64,000 bases of DNA from Agapanthus africanus (lineage: Eukaryota > Streptophyta > Magnoliopsida > Asparagales > Amaryllidaceae), in contig CM057337.1 of assembly GCA_030015575.1 (NCBI GenBank), positions 380,703,582 to 380,767,581 on the forward strand. The letters run 5' to 3'. The notes under the pieces are model-generated. The model ran no database searches, was not told the DNA's origin, and saw only the letters and a list, made by a program, of their open reading frames with translations. Position 1 is the stretch's first letter. Each line of letters opens with the position of its first letter. A program made the translations under genes and the position numbers. Below are positions 50,301 to 62,303 of this stretch, one piece after another.

Positions 50301-51734
50301 TCATTACTTAGACATTCATGCATTCATATTTTCGTGTTATCATGCAGTATTATGGGCATATGCCGACACTTATCATATAGTTACTCATGATTTTGAGATT
50401 TGGATTTCTATGAGATTTCTGGATTTTTGGGGAAAACCGCAAAAATATATAAAAACTTCTCTCTCTCCTCTTCTCTTTTTTTAAAATAAGATGCGGTTTT
50501 CTCGTGATGTATGTGTCGTCCACCATGAGTATTTCATGTTTTCTGTTGGATTTCGAGACCCGATTCGAGGAGTGGATGAACCGTCTCGGGTACATGGTGG
50601 GCCCGGTATGGTACCCCGGGGCAAGAAGATCGAGTTGTAGACGATGAGCCTGGCAGGGGAAGGCTACCTACCGGTGATGTCTGGCACGGTGGATATCCGG
50701 AGGATACCGACCGTTGTCGTGAGATTTGATTGTGGGCCGATCCGGACTGACGGAGCCCGAGGTATTGAGACTATGAGACTTGAGATTTACATGTTTGTGT
50801 CGATGCTTGATACGGATTTTCATGGATTTCATTGTTGAGATTTCAGATTCTTATACACATTTTACTATGATAACAGCCAAAGATTTCTTATACAGATATA
50901 CCTGGATTTCAGGATTGCTTATTTTACATTCATGGTGCATGCATATCCATTCATATAACATAGTACTATATGAGGCACTGACACGAGCACGGAGTATCTG
51001 CACTTACACGTAGTATTACCCTGCTGTTACTAGAGGATTGAGATTTAGTAGTGTATTATTATGACCTAGGATAGCGTCGTGCATTCGATTTCTTTTTGTA
51101 GATGTCTTCTACTCACGAGTTGGCAACTCACCCCCGTTGTGCCAAATTCTTTACAGGTTCGATGTACAGGCTTCCCGGGCAGTTTGCTGGCACATCTTTT
51201 ATTTCAGGGTGATTTGCACGGTAGGTTGGTTCACTTGTATCTGAACCACCATTGTATTTTATTCATTCATTTGTATCTAGTAAGCTCCATCAACCATACT
51301 TGTATTAATTGATAAGTTTATTGGACTAGTCTTTTATTTCGACCTTAGAGTCGCGCATGTGTTATTCTGATCTGGTGGTTTTTGTTTTCTTTTGAGTTTT
51401 GAGCCTCGCCCGTTGGCGTTGTATATTATTATGATTGTTGTGGTTGTCTCCGCCTGTTGGCGTTGAGCTAGCTCCCGTTGGGGATGCTTTTTATTGTTTA
51501 TGTATATTATACTTGTTGTACCCGTTTGGAGGCCAGTTTTTACAGAGGAGACTCTGCCGAAATTTTTGAGAAAATTTGCTGATGATTTTAAACTTGTTTC
51601 CTTCATGTTTCTTTACTTCTTCTTCTTCTTTTATGGTTTAGATTTCTGGGCTTCGGCTTACTTAGGTTACGTTGCGCCTCTAGACGTTTCGTAATCTAAG
51701 TGCCGGTCAGGTTCCGTACTTTCGGGTCGTGACA
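47308..51734 (+). mobile_element. Gypsy solo LTR S2 (4427 bp), D-type family
   Basis: TGTAACGTTTTA at 47308 to GGTCGTGACA at 51734 with a perfect TSD TATAG (47303-47307 and 51735-51739). It lies within the RNase H part of C's pol. No internal gypsy sequence, so solo. Blocks match S1 and D's LTRs: the GTACGCCGA block near 48875, the block around 49080-49135, the hairpin at 50122-50187 and the terminal part near 51500-51734. Confidence 0.93.
50122..50187. other. Conserved hairpin in the long gypsy LTR
   Basis: Perfect 13-bp inverted repeat: ATTACCGATGATG at 50122-50134 and CATCATCGGTAAT at 50175-50187, 40-nt loop containing GCCGGCTCACACACA. Homologues: S1 near 24945-25015, D 3' LTR near 15585-15650, D 5' LTR near 29537-29605. 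Confidence 0.75.
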
Positions 51735-54700
51735 TATAGCCCCATTGTTATCGCAATACTAAGGTATTGGGTCAACAATCGACGGAACCACCTGAAGTTC
51801 ACTAATGAACTTCTTCATCCAGACCGCTTCTTTTGCGGCATCGCTAGCAGCAATGTATTCAGCCTCCATCGTCGAGTCTGCGACGGTATCCTGTTTGGAA
51901 CTCCTCCAACACACCGCCCCTTCGTTGAGGGTAAACACAAAACCCGAGACAGACTTGTTGTCATCTTTGTTACTCTAGAAGCTTGAATCGGTAAAGGACT
52001 CGACCCTGAGGTCTCCATTACCGTAAACCAGTAACATCTCCTTAGTCTTTCTCAGGTACTTGAGAATGTTCTTCACTGCCGTCCAGTGGTCCTCACCTGG
52101 GTCGGACTGATACCAGCTCACCACGCTCAACGCGTAAGCTACATCTGGTCTTGTACATAGCATCGCATATATTATAGATCCTACTGCCGAAGCGTAGGAT
52201 ATAGTGCTCATACGAACCCTCTCCTCGTCAGTCTTAGGAGACATCTTCTTGGAGAGGGTGATTCCGTGCAATGCGGGTATATTACCGCACTTGGAATCTT
52301 CCATACTAAATCTTTTTAGTACAGTCTCTATGTACCTGGACTGCGAAAGTCCCAGTAGTCTCTTGGATCAATCTCGGTAGATCTTGATTCCCAGAATGTA
52401 CGAGGCATCACCCAGGTCCTTCATGGAGAACCGTTGTGACAAGAATAGCTTGACCGATTGTAGCATAGGAATGTCATTTCCTATCAAAAGAATGTCGTCC
52501 ACATACAAGACTAGGAACACGACAGTTCGTCCTATAATCTTCTTATAGACACAAGGTTCATCTTCGTTCTTGATGAAAACAAATTCCTTGATTGCCTCAT
52601 CAAAATGGATGTTCCAGTTCCGCGATACCTGCTTTAATCCATAAATGGATTTAAGCAACTTGCACACCATCCCGCTGTTCCCACTGTCTACGAAACCTTC
52701 TGGCTGATCCATGTAAACGCACTCTTCCAAACAGCCGTTTAGAAAAGCCGTTTTTACGCCCATCTGCCAGATTTCATAGTCATGGAAGGCAGCAATGGCA
52801 ATAAGGATCCGAATGGATTTGAGCATACCCACTGGAGAAAAAGTTTCGTCATAGTCCACACCAGGTCTTTGACGAAAACATTTTGCAATGAGTCTAGACT
52901 TATAGGTTTCCACCTGCCCATCTACACCAAGTTTCCTTTTGTAGATCCATTTGCATCCAACGGGTTTTACCCCAGGTGGAGCAATATCCAAGGTCCACAC
53001 TTTATTGGTGTACATGGACTCCATTTCGGATTGCATTGCATCCAACCACTTATCAGAGTCCCTACTAATAATGGCCTGCCTGAAACTGGTAGGGTCATCT
53101 TCTTCCAAGATGCAATCCTCTCGATCCCCTTCTATGAGAAAACCGTCGTATCTCTCGGGCGGATGAGAAATCCTACCAGATCTGCGGAGTGGCTGAGGTT
53201 CGTTGGCTGTAACTGAATCTAGCGGTTCTTCCAAATCTTTTGTTAAAGTTTGTGTTTCTGGAATTTTCATCCAGTTCTACCGTGCGGCCACTAATATTTT
53301 TAACAAGAAATTCTTTTTCCAAAAATGTGGCATTCCTGGAAACAATTATCTTCTGTTCCTCTGCATGGTAGAATAGATACCCACTAGAATCTTTTGGGTA
53401 TCCCACAAACTTACATAAAACTGGCCGTGCCTCAAGTTTGTCTGGGTTCTGCTTTTTGACATAAGCTGGGCTACCCCAAATCTTAATATGTTTGAGATAC
53501 AAACTTTTACCGCTCCATATTTCAAACGGAGTCTTAGGCACGGATTTGGATGGAACTTGATTCAATAGATGTGCTGCTGTTTGAAGTGCATATCCCCATA
53601 ATGAATGAGGCAAGTCAGCACGACACATCATGGAGCGAACCATGTCCAATAGGGTACGATTCCTCCGTTCCGATACACCGTTGTGCTGTGGTGTATAAGA
53701 AGGACTAAGCAGAGAGAGAATACCATTCTCTTTTAAGTAATCTAGGAATTCCTTGCTTAAGTACTCCCCTCCCTTATCAGATCGGAGGATCTTGATACTT
53801 TACCCAGTCTGGTTCTCTACTTCGTTTTTGAATTCCTTGAATTTCTCAAAAGCATCAGATTTCTGTTTCATCAGATACACATATCCGAACCTAGAGAGAT
53901 CGTCAGTGAATGTGATGAAGTACGAGAACCCACCCCTTGCATGTATAGACATTGGACCATATACATCAATGTGTATGAGTCCCAAGAGCTCTGCTGCCCT
54001 TTCTCCATGTCCGGTGAACGGAGATTTCTTCATCTTTCCTTTGAGACAAGACTGACAAGTTTCATAAGATGAAAACTCGAACGTATCCAAGAGTCCATCT
54101 TTATGCAACTTACTTAGTCTTTTCTCTCCGATATGACCAAGTCTACAATACCATAAGTTGGATTCGTTCGTATCTGAACACTTCCTCTTGCGTGTGTTTT
54201 GTACATTGAGAACTGTATTCTGATTTAGAACGTAGATACCATTACACAGTGTACCTTCTGCACCAGTAACTTATGAAGGTAAATGTTCATGATGTTTCTA
54301 TCAAGAACAAAGTTATATCCATCTTTATTGAGTAAAGAAACTGATATGATTTTGCAAACCATGAAAGGTACATAGTAGCAATCGTTCAAAATCATAGTCT
54401 TGCCATTTGGCAACACTAGGTGATATTCACCGACGGCTGCAGCATTAACTTGTACTCCGTTCGCTACCCCGAGTGACATATCACCAGGTACAACTCTTCT
54501 ACTTTTTCTAAGTCCCTGCAATAGATTACAGATATGAGAGCCTAATCCGGTATCAAGTACCCAGAAGGTAGGGCTGACCGTAAAGCAGTTCTCAATTACA
54601 AGAACACCTGAAGTAGATGCAAAACTATGCTTCTTCTTCAACTGGGTATCCTTGGAATCTATATAATCCTCTTTCCCTTGCTCATACTTATGACTGTTGT

Positions 54701-54789
54701 CGTAAGTTAGAGCCGAACCAACGTTCCCCAGCCCCGAATAAGAATTCGGATCGGTCAAGCGATACAATTTATTATCTTGATTAGGGCGT

Positions 54790-56158
54790 GAAATGGTTGC
54801 TACCTGGAGAGAGAGAAAAGAAACACTCAGCGTGCGCTCTTGCTAGATTAGATTAGATTATTGATTTATCTAACCAGGATGGCTCCCACTGTTTCCTCAA
54901 ATTCTTCTTCAAACCCTAAAAGAAGAACCAGTCAGGATTAATCGCACGTTACAATACTTGCTTAACCTTTCAGCCAGGCTAGTGTTGGTACTTCGAGGGT
55001 GCTTTTCCAACGCTTTCGTGAAGTTCCTTAATTAAATAACCTCTTTTTCCTGGAGGCGTAGCCCCGCTAACACCGTTCCAGACACCTACTTGGTTTATAG
55101 AATTGATTGTTAAGTGAAATAATCTCCCGAGAGTAATCCAACTCAATTGGTGGAATCGGGATCCAACTATCATTGTGCGATGACCTAGATGGAATCCACT
55201 CTAGTCACCACACTCCAGAAGGTATGCTAAATCTGCAAGTTTCAGTTTCTTTAGAAACTCCCGATGTGGATTTTTTTGCCCATAGGACACAAGTGACCTT
55301 GACACAGTCAACAAATCAAAGAGTCCTAGTCAAGTTCAACCCGTCATTATCTTGATTGCATTAAACCCACCCATATAACCCTTGACACAGTCAAAAAGGT
55401 TACACGACTGTCCTAACCAATCACATTGTATCCAGTAGATAAGCAATACTCAGCTACCGTTCACTGTGCCTTGACACAGTCAACAAACGCATCACGAATA
55501 CTAAGTATAACTTATAAGAAATGACGGAGGGCTACGGCTTGTTTTTTGGCGAAAAACCCGTTAACGTAATGAACTCGATATCGTTGAAGGAACCTGATAA
55601 ACTTTTTAAAATTATAGTGACGATAACTTTTGCTAAAGAGGTCACTCCCTGTGAAGGGATCTCGGCTCTTTCCTTGTCGAATAAGGTGCAGAATATTCCA
55701 AACTGAATACCTCGATGCAAAGTAAGAATAATCGACTATAGTGAAGTTATTACCGTGACGCAAACTTTTGTCCAAGGGGTCACTCCCGATGAAGGGATCT
55801 CTACCCTTGCCTCGTCGAATGAGGTGCTGCGCATTCATAACCGAATATCTATGTGCAAAACAAAAGAGAACGTCTTGCAATAACAGCTTTTTGAAAATTG
55901 TTCCAACAACGTCTTTTAGGTTTGTTTTTTTCTTTGCATTAATATAATGCGTCCCATCAATTAATCCTACCATTGCAGAAAACAACGAAAATATGACGTA
56001 CGCTTATGCTATCCGCATTCGCCACGGGGCCCCGTCATCACCCGTTAGGTTACTTAACAAACGACAGAGCGGGGGATGGACTAGCGCGGATGCAAAACAT
56101 AAGCAACGCCTACTACATATCATATATAGATATATATATATTCGTCAGATTCAATGAT
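54790..56158 (-). other. Element C leader, part left of B
   Basis: Non-coding. Contains three TTGACacaGTCAA hairpins (55299-55311, 55382-55394, 55471-55483), the long stem (55439-55453 with 55501-55515), two 138-bp repeats (GGTCACTCCC at 55640 and 55778), and the palindrome ACGGGGCCCCGT at 56024-56035. Element B interrupts it at 56159. Confidence 0.8.
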
Positions 56159-58320
56159 TGCAAGTCCATGCTACCTCTCCCGGTACTTTCGGGCAAGCGG
56201 AATTTGATAAAAAACGATTTTCTTTGAGGTGGTAACATGGACTTAAAACCCGGATCTTTTTTAAACATCTAACTAACAACCTAACTACGAGTTGCTAACT
56301 ACTCGGTTAGGGGGTTATACCTTTCTTTTTCTCGAACTCCTACGTCTTCAAGCTTCAATGGTCGTCCGAATCGGCTTCTCCCCGTCGTCTCCTTGCGCCG
56401 AAGATAGATCCACCTGAAAGCTTCAACCTTTGGCTCTTTCTTCAAACTTTGAAGAAACTAGTTCACTCGGTTTGCAAAACCTTGTGAACTAGAGTGAGTA
56501 GAGAAGAGTTTGTATGGGATTTTATCTATGGTTCTTGGTTCTCAACTCATGAGACAAGTGAACCATAGAGTCAAGAGAGGGAGAGCAAGAGGAGGAGATG
56601 AGAGCTCAAGAACAAGAGAGAGAATGAGCATGAAAGAATGAGAGAAGACTTTTCTCATTTGGCTTTCATAATCCAAAACAATCATAACACCTCATATCAA
56701 TCAAGTATTATGTGATGGTTTAAGCAACCATAGCCATATCATTTCATGCACTCATTTTGCACAAAAGAGCAAGTAAGCAAAAGTCTTTGCCATGAAATGA
56801 TAGCTAAAGTTATCATGCTGGTCAACTAGTCAAGCCTAGTCAACCGGTCAACAAAGTCAACAAGTCAACAAAAGTCCACAAGTCAACAAAGTCAATCCCT
56901 CAACAACCATGTCACCATAATACTTAATTAATATAATTGTTAATCACACATCATATTCTCATTAGGGTTGAGCAAAAAGTCAATAGTCAACTGTCGACGG
57001 TCAACAACCCTAATGAGAATCCTCTGCCTCTGTCTCTCCGTCAACTGTGCATACACACCCGCATCCGCGTTCCGAGGAACACGAATGCATACTGGATAAA
57101 ACCAATCCCAAAAGGTACACAAGGATTTGGCTTAAACCAAAGCCCGCTAGTGTGAACTGTCCGGACACTGTACGTGCACAAGTGCACGGATGTGACCGAA
57201 CCCTGTCGCAAAACCATGCGACCTGTCGCAAAACCATGCGACCTCTACTCTTTTGCCTAAAGGCGAATAGCTTTCTGTGTGGGACTCTAAAGACTCGACA
57301 CTACGCTGGCAGTGGGTTTAACCACAGACCGCAAGCGGCACTAGCTGTGCGTAACGGTCCCTAGGTAGATGCCGACAAGAAGACTGACGAGGCGAAACCC
57401 ATCTGAACTCCTACTGAGCCTGAATGTGACACTCTCCGTACAGTCCGGTCTGTTCGTCTGATACATCGCATGGCGGGCCTAGGGGCGGTAAACGTCAGTC
57501 CCCCAATAGCGGTACAAGTCGTGTCGGAGTGAAGCCCAAAACACCCTGAGATAACACTGGAAGCCTACCAGTATATCTCGTTTGCCCTGGCCACGGACTA
57601 CTCGTGTAATGGCTCTCCTAGACACAGCGCGATGTCAACCCCCAATACCGGGAGAGACGAATCCTGTCTAACCGTCACTGCCTCCAAGTGCTTCGGGACT
57701 GCACCCAACTACCACCTGTTTGCATAACTCCTTTGAGCCGTGGTAGGGTAGTAATCAAAGTACAGTGGGAACACACTCGAGGCGAAGTGACAGTGTCAAG
57801 TCAGCGGACTAAGCTGTACTCATGTCACCTGGGAACTGATAACTGACGATAGGCATAATACCAACTAGTCAGTTACCGACGAGTCCTGTCCAGTGTACTC
57901 GTAACCCAGCGAGCACTCGCATACTATCTCAAGTACGACGTACCGACGGCTGTGGGACAGACCGTCTCCCACACTGGGATGAGAAGCGCATGCGCTAGTC
58001 TACTCCGGAGTATCGATGCCCTGTCTCGATAGTCCTGCGACCAGGGACCTGCATAAGGATGTGCTTATAGATTACCCAGCCCCACTAGTGTGACTGCCAT
58101 CACAATGCTTGTAATCAAGCAAAGATCCTAAGGGCTCCACTATTGTGTATAGGCGATTTACTAAAATAAACACATGTACACATTGAAGTAGAAACAAACC
58201 AAGTAGCATACTACTATTTTGAGCCAGATTGTATATACAAGGTGAATATTCCAAGCTTCCATTAAGTAATATACAAACTAGTATGATACAGTAATGGCCT
58301 CTAGGGCATATACACTAACA
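56159..58320 (-). repeat. Element B 3' LTR (2162 bp)
   Basis: TGCAAGTCCATGC at 56159 to ACTAACA at 58320. About twelve GTCAA cores between 56821 and 57045. Perfect 15-bp inverted repeat with teloboxes (56955-56969 and 57006-57020). A 20-bp tandem duplication of CCTGTCGCAAAACCATGCGA lies at about 57203-57243. Confidence 0.9.
56821..57045 (-). promoter_or_regulatory. Expanded W-box array in element B LTR
   Basis: GTCAA cores start at 56821, 56829, 56839, 56847, 56856, 56864, 56882, 56891, 56979, 56986, 57000 and 57041. Three lie within or at the loop of the telobox inverted repeat. This is twice the number in element A's LTR. Confidence 0.55.
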
Positions 58321-58332
58321 ATCTCCCACTTG
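58321..58332 (-). other. Element B polypurine tract
   Basis: atctcccacttg directly beside the LTR end at 58320; same as in A, C and F. Confidence 0.85.
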
Positions 58333-58334
58333 CA

Positions 58335-61300
58335 CTAAGGCCATGTACTGGCGTATCGAAGACCTATCATCTCGATCAGCCGCTCGAACTGAGTCTAGGG
58401 CAAGGCCTTGGTGAATGGATCTGCAGTGTTATCTTTTGAAGCGACTCTCCGAACCTCGATCTCCTGGCGATCCACGATCTCCCTGATCAGGTGATACCGC
58501 CTCAAGATGTGTCTGGATCTCTGATGGGACCTGGGTTCCTTCGCTAAAGCTATAGCCCCGTTGTTGTCGCAATACAGAGGTATTGGATCAACAATGGACG
58601 GAACCACCTGAAGCTCTTTCAAGAACTTCCTCATCCAGACAGCTTCTTTTGCGGCATCAGATGCAGTGATGTATTCCGCTTCCATCATCGAGTCTGCAAC
58701 GGTTTCCTGTTTGGAACTCTTCCAACACACCGCCCCTCCATAGAGGGTAAAGACAAAACCCGACATGGACTTGGAATCATCCTTGTCACTCTGGAAGCTG
58801 GAGTCAGCAAAGGCCTCGATCTGGAGGTCTTTTCCGCCATACACCAAGAACATCTCCTTAGTCCTTCTGAGGTACTTGAGAATGTTCTTTACTGCTATCC
58901 AGTGTTTCTCCCCAGGGTTTGACTGATACCGGCTTACCACACTCAGTGCATAAGATACATCCGGTCTGGTACACAACATCGCATACAATATAGAGCCTAC
59001 CGCAGAAGCGTAGGGTATAATAGACATGCGATCCCTCTCCAAATCAGTCTTGGGAGACATCTCTTTAGAGAGGGTGATTCCGTGACAAGCCGGTAGGTTA
59101 CCGCGCTTGGAATCTTCCATACTGAATCTTTTCAGTATGGTGTCGATGTACCTGGACTGTGAAAGTCCTAATTTCCTCTTGGATCTATCACGATGGATCC
59201 GGATCCCCAGGATGTATGAGGCATCACCCAGGTCTTTCATGGAGAACCTGTGCGACAAGAACCCCTTAACAGATTGTAGAATAGGAATGCCATTTCCTAT
59301 TAAGAGAATGCCATCCACGTATAAAGCGAGGAATACTATAGTTCTCGCTACAAATCTACTATAGATGCATGGTTCATCTGGATTTTTGATAAAGCCAAAT
59401 TCCTTTACCGTCTCATCAAAACAGATGTTCCAACTCCGCAATGCCTGCTTTAGTCCATAGATGGACTTAAGCAACTTGCACACCTTTCCGCTGCTCCCAC
59501 TCTGAATGAAACCCTCTGGCTGGTCCATATAGACACACTCCTCTAAATTTCCATTTAGAAAAGCTGTCTTTACGTCCATCTGCCAAATCTCATAATCGTG
59601 GAAGGCAGCAATGGCAAGAAGGATCCGAATGGATTTCAGCATAGCCACTGGAGAAAAGGTTTCTTCATAGTCCAAACCAGGTCTTTGACGAAAACCCTTT
59701 GCCACAAGTCTAGCTTTATAGGTCTCAACCTGTCCATCTACACCAATCTTTCTTTTGAAGATCCACTTGCATCCTACGGGTTTTACCCCGTCTGGAGCAA
59801 TGTCCAACGTCCATACTTTGTTGGTGTACATGGACTCCATTTCGGTCCGCATTGCATCCAGCCATTTTACTGAGTCAACGCTCTGAACGGCCTGCTGGAA
59901 GCTAGTAGGCTCATCATAATCTATGATGCAATCCTCTCTATCCCCGTCTATGAGAAAACCGTAGTATCTCTCGGGCGGATGAGACTGCCTACTACTCCTG
60001 CTGAGCGGCGTAGGAATGCCCTATTCTTTTGAACCCTCTGGTTCCACTAAACTTTCAGTAATAGTCTGTGGTTCTGGAATTTTTTCCAGTTCTACTGCGC
60101 TCCCACTAATTTCCTTTTCTAAGAACTGGTGTTCTAGAAAGTGGGCATGACGAGAAACAATAACTTTTTGTTCCTCTTCGCAGTAGAAGAAATATCCCTT
60201 GGAGTTCTTTGGATATTCCACAAACTTGCACTGTACTGAGCGTGCCTCGAGCTTGTCCGCATGCTGCTTTTTGACAAAAGCTGGACTTCCCCATGTCTTA
60301 ATGTGATTAAGATGGGGCCTCTTCCCACACCACATCTCATATGGGGTGGTAGGCACAGTTTTAGTGGGAACTCTGTTCAAAAGGTACGCAGCTGATTCTA
60401 GCGCATACCCCCAGAATGATCGCGGTAACTCAGCGTTACTCATCATGGACCGTACCATATCCAATAGGGTTCGGTTCCGTCTCTCCGATACACCGTTATG
60501 TTGCGGAGTGTATGGAGGAGTAAGCTGAGAGAGAATTCCGTTCTCTTTTAAATAGTCCAGGAACTCGACACTCAAGTATTCACCACCTCGATCCGATCTT
60601 AGGATCTTGATACTTTTGCCGGTTTGTTTTTCTACTTCATTCTTATATTCCTGGAATTTTCCAAAGGCTTCGGACTTATGTTTCATTAAGAAGACATAAC
60701 CGTACCTTGAAAAGTCATCCGTAAAAGTAATGAAGTAAGAATAACCGCTTCGCGCATGTGTAGACATTGGACCGCACACGTCGCTGTGTACGAGTCCCAA
60801 GAGCTCGCTCGCTCTTGCTCCGTGTCCAGTGAACGGAGACTTTGTCATCTTTCCTTTGAGACAGGATTGACAAGTGGCATACGATTGATATTCGAACAGA
60901 TTCAAATATCCTTCTGTATGTAACTTTGTCAACCTTCTCTCATTGATGTGACCCAGTCTACAATGCCATAAGAAAGTCTGATTTATTTCCGGAGACTTTC
61001 TTTTGTGTGTATTCTGGACATTGAAAATCTGTGGTTGGTTTAATACGTATATACCATTGCTCAATGTACCTGACCCAATCAGAACTTGATTAAGGTGAAT
61101 GTTTACAACATTGCTTACAAACGCAAATTCATAACCTTCTTTAGAAACCAAAGATACAGAAATGATATTACAAGTTGCGTTGGGTACAAAAAAGCAATTA
61201 CGCAAAACCAAAACATGTCCATATGATATTCCCAGGTGATAGTCCCCCACGGCTTTAGCATCCATGCTAGCTCCGTTCGCAACTCTGAGGGTCATGTCAC

Positions 61301-62285
61301 CTGCTTTCAAAACACTACGGTTTCTCAACGCCTGCAAAGAATTACAGATATGAGATCCTGATCCGGTATCCAATACCCAGGAAGTAAAGTTTATTGAAAG
61401 ACAGTTTTCAATAACATACACACCTGAAGCTGAAGCTGCAACCTGCTTTAATTCCTGTGCTCTGGCCTTCCAGGCCCTGCAATCATTCTTCCAGTGTCCT
61501 TTCTTATGACAATAGAAGCATTCTTCCTTATCCACAAGCTTCCCCGCTTTCTTTGTTGCTTTAGATTTTCCCTTCGTATCCACTTTACTAACACCGCCTC
61601 TTGCTTTGGCGGGGGCTTTCTTCTTCTTTCCCTTGGCTTTCGCCTTGGACCTAGAAGAAGATGATCCTCCTACAAACAAAGTGGATGTTTCCCTACCTTT
61701 CTGTAGGGTGCCCTCTGCGCTCCTCAGCATGTTGAGGAGCTTTGAAAGTTCAACTTCTTTTTCTTGTATGTTGAAGTTCAGTATAAACTGGGCGTAAGTG
61801 GAAGGAAGGGACTGGAGAACTAAGTCCGTATAGAGCTCACTCTCCAATGTGGTCCCTAGGTCCGCGAGCTCCTCAATGTAGCCAATCATCTTAAGCACGT
61901 GTTCTGCTACTGATGATCCGATGGCCATCCTTGCCGAAAATAACTTTTTCGACGCTTCGTATCTAGCGATACGAGATTGCTCTCCATACAGTTCTTTTGT
62001 ATGAAGAAATATGGATTCCAAGTCCATATTCTCGTGCCTCCTCTGATGTTCATTGTCCATAGAGGCAAGTACGAGGCACTTGGCCTTCGCGCTATCAATC
62101 TCCCAAGTATTACGGATTTTCTTATCCGCGACGCTGGAAGTGGGACCAGGGACAGGGGGAGCTTTGGTGGTAAGAAGATACACCAGCTTGTCGTAAGTGA
62201 CTGCCATTTTGACATTCCTGAGCCAATCTTTGTAGTTCGGCCCTGTCAGTATGTTTTTATCTAGGAGTAACTTAAGTCCAGTCAT
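58335..62285 (-). pseudogene. Element B gag-pol region, copia type, nearly whole
   Basis: Minus-strand polyprotein with all copia parts. ATG at 62285 (MTGLKLLLDKN). Gag fills about 61550-62285; a basic Lys/Ala-rich stretch precedes the CCHC knuckle CFYCHKKGHWKNDC (about 61480-61525). Protease WVLDTGSGSHIC near 61340-61385. Integrase zinc part WHCRLGHINERRL near 60940-60975, core HSDVCGPM near 60780, RSDRGGEYLS near 60580-60610, PQHNGVSERRN near 60475-60510. RT with KTAFLNG near 59555-59580. RNase H with CWKSSKQ and EAEYITASDAAKE near 58640-58730. Length matches A. About two breaks, otherwise well kept, which suggests a recent insertion. Confidence 0.92.
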
Positions 62286-62303
62286 GTCGATTGGTCGCTG
62301 CAA

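Larger units (their letters stand above)
47045..54767 (-). pseudogene. Element C pol region (split by S2)
   Basis: Copia pol in two stretches. 51740-54767 shows a protease-like motif (WVLDTG.GSHIC, near 54515-54555), the integrase parts (near 53650-54150, with HIDVYGPM and NGVSERRN-like sites), RT with FLNG (near 52735) and YVDDILL (about 52490-52506), and the start of RNase H near 51840-51910. 47045-47302 holds the RNase H end (DNTADPFTKVVPQTQFERL). Similar to A's pol but clearly more diverged, with several breaks plus the S2 insertion. Gag is not recognised. Confidence 0.85.

Noticed and set aside
53753-54055. 100-codon plus-strand frame
   Set aside because: Mirror frame of the copia integrase on the other strand.
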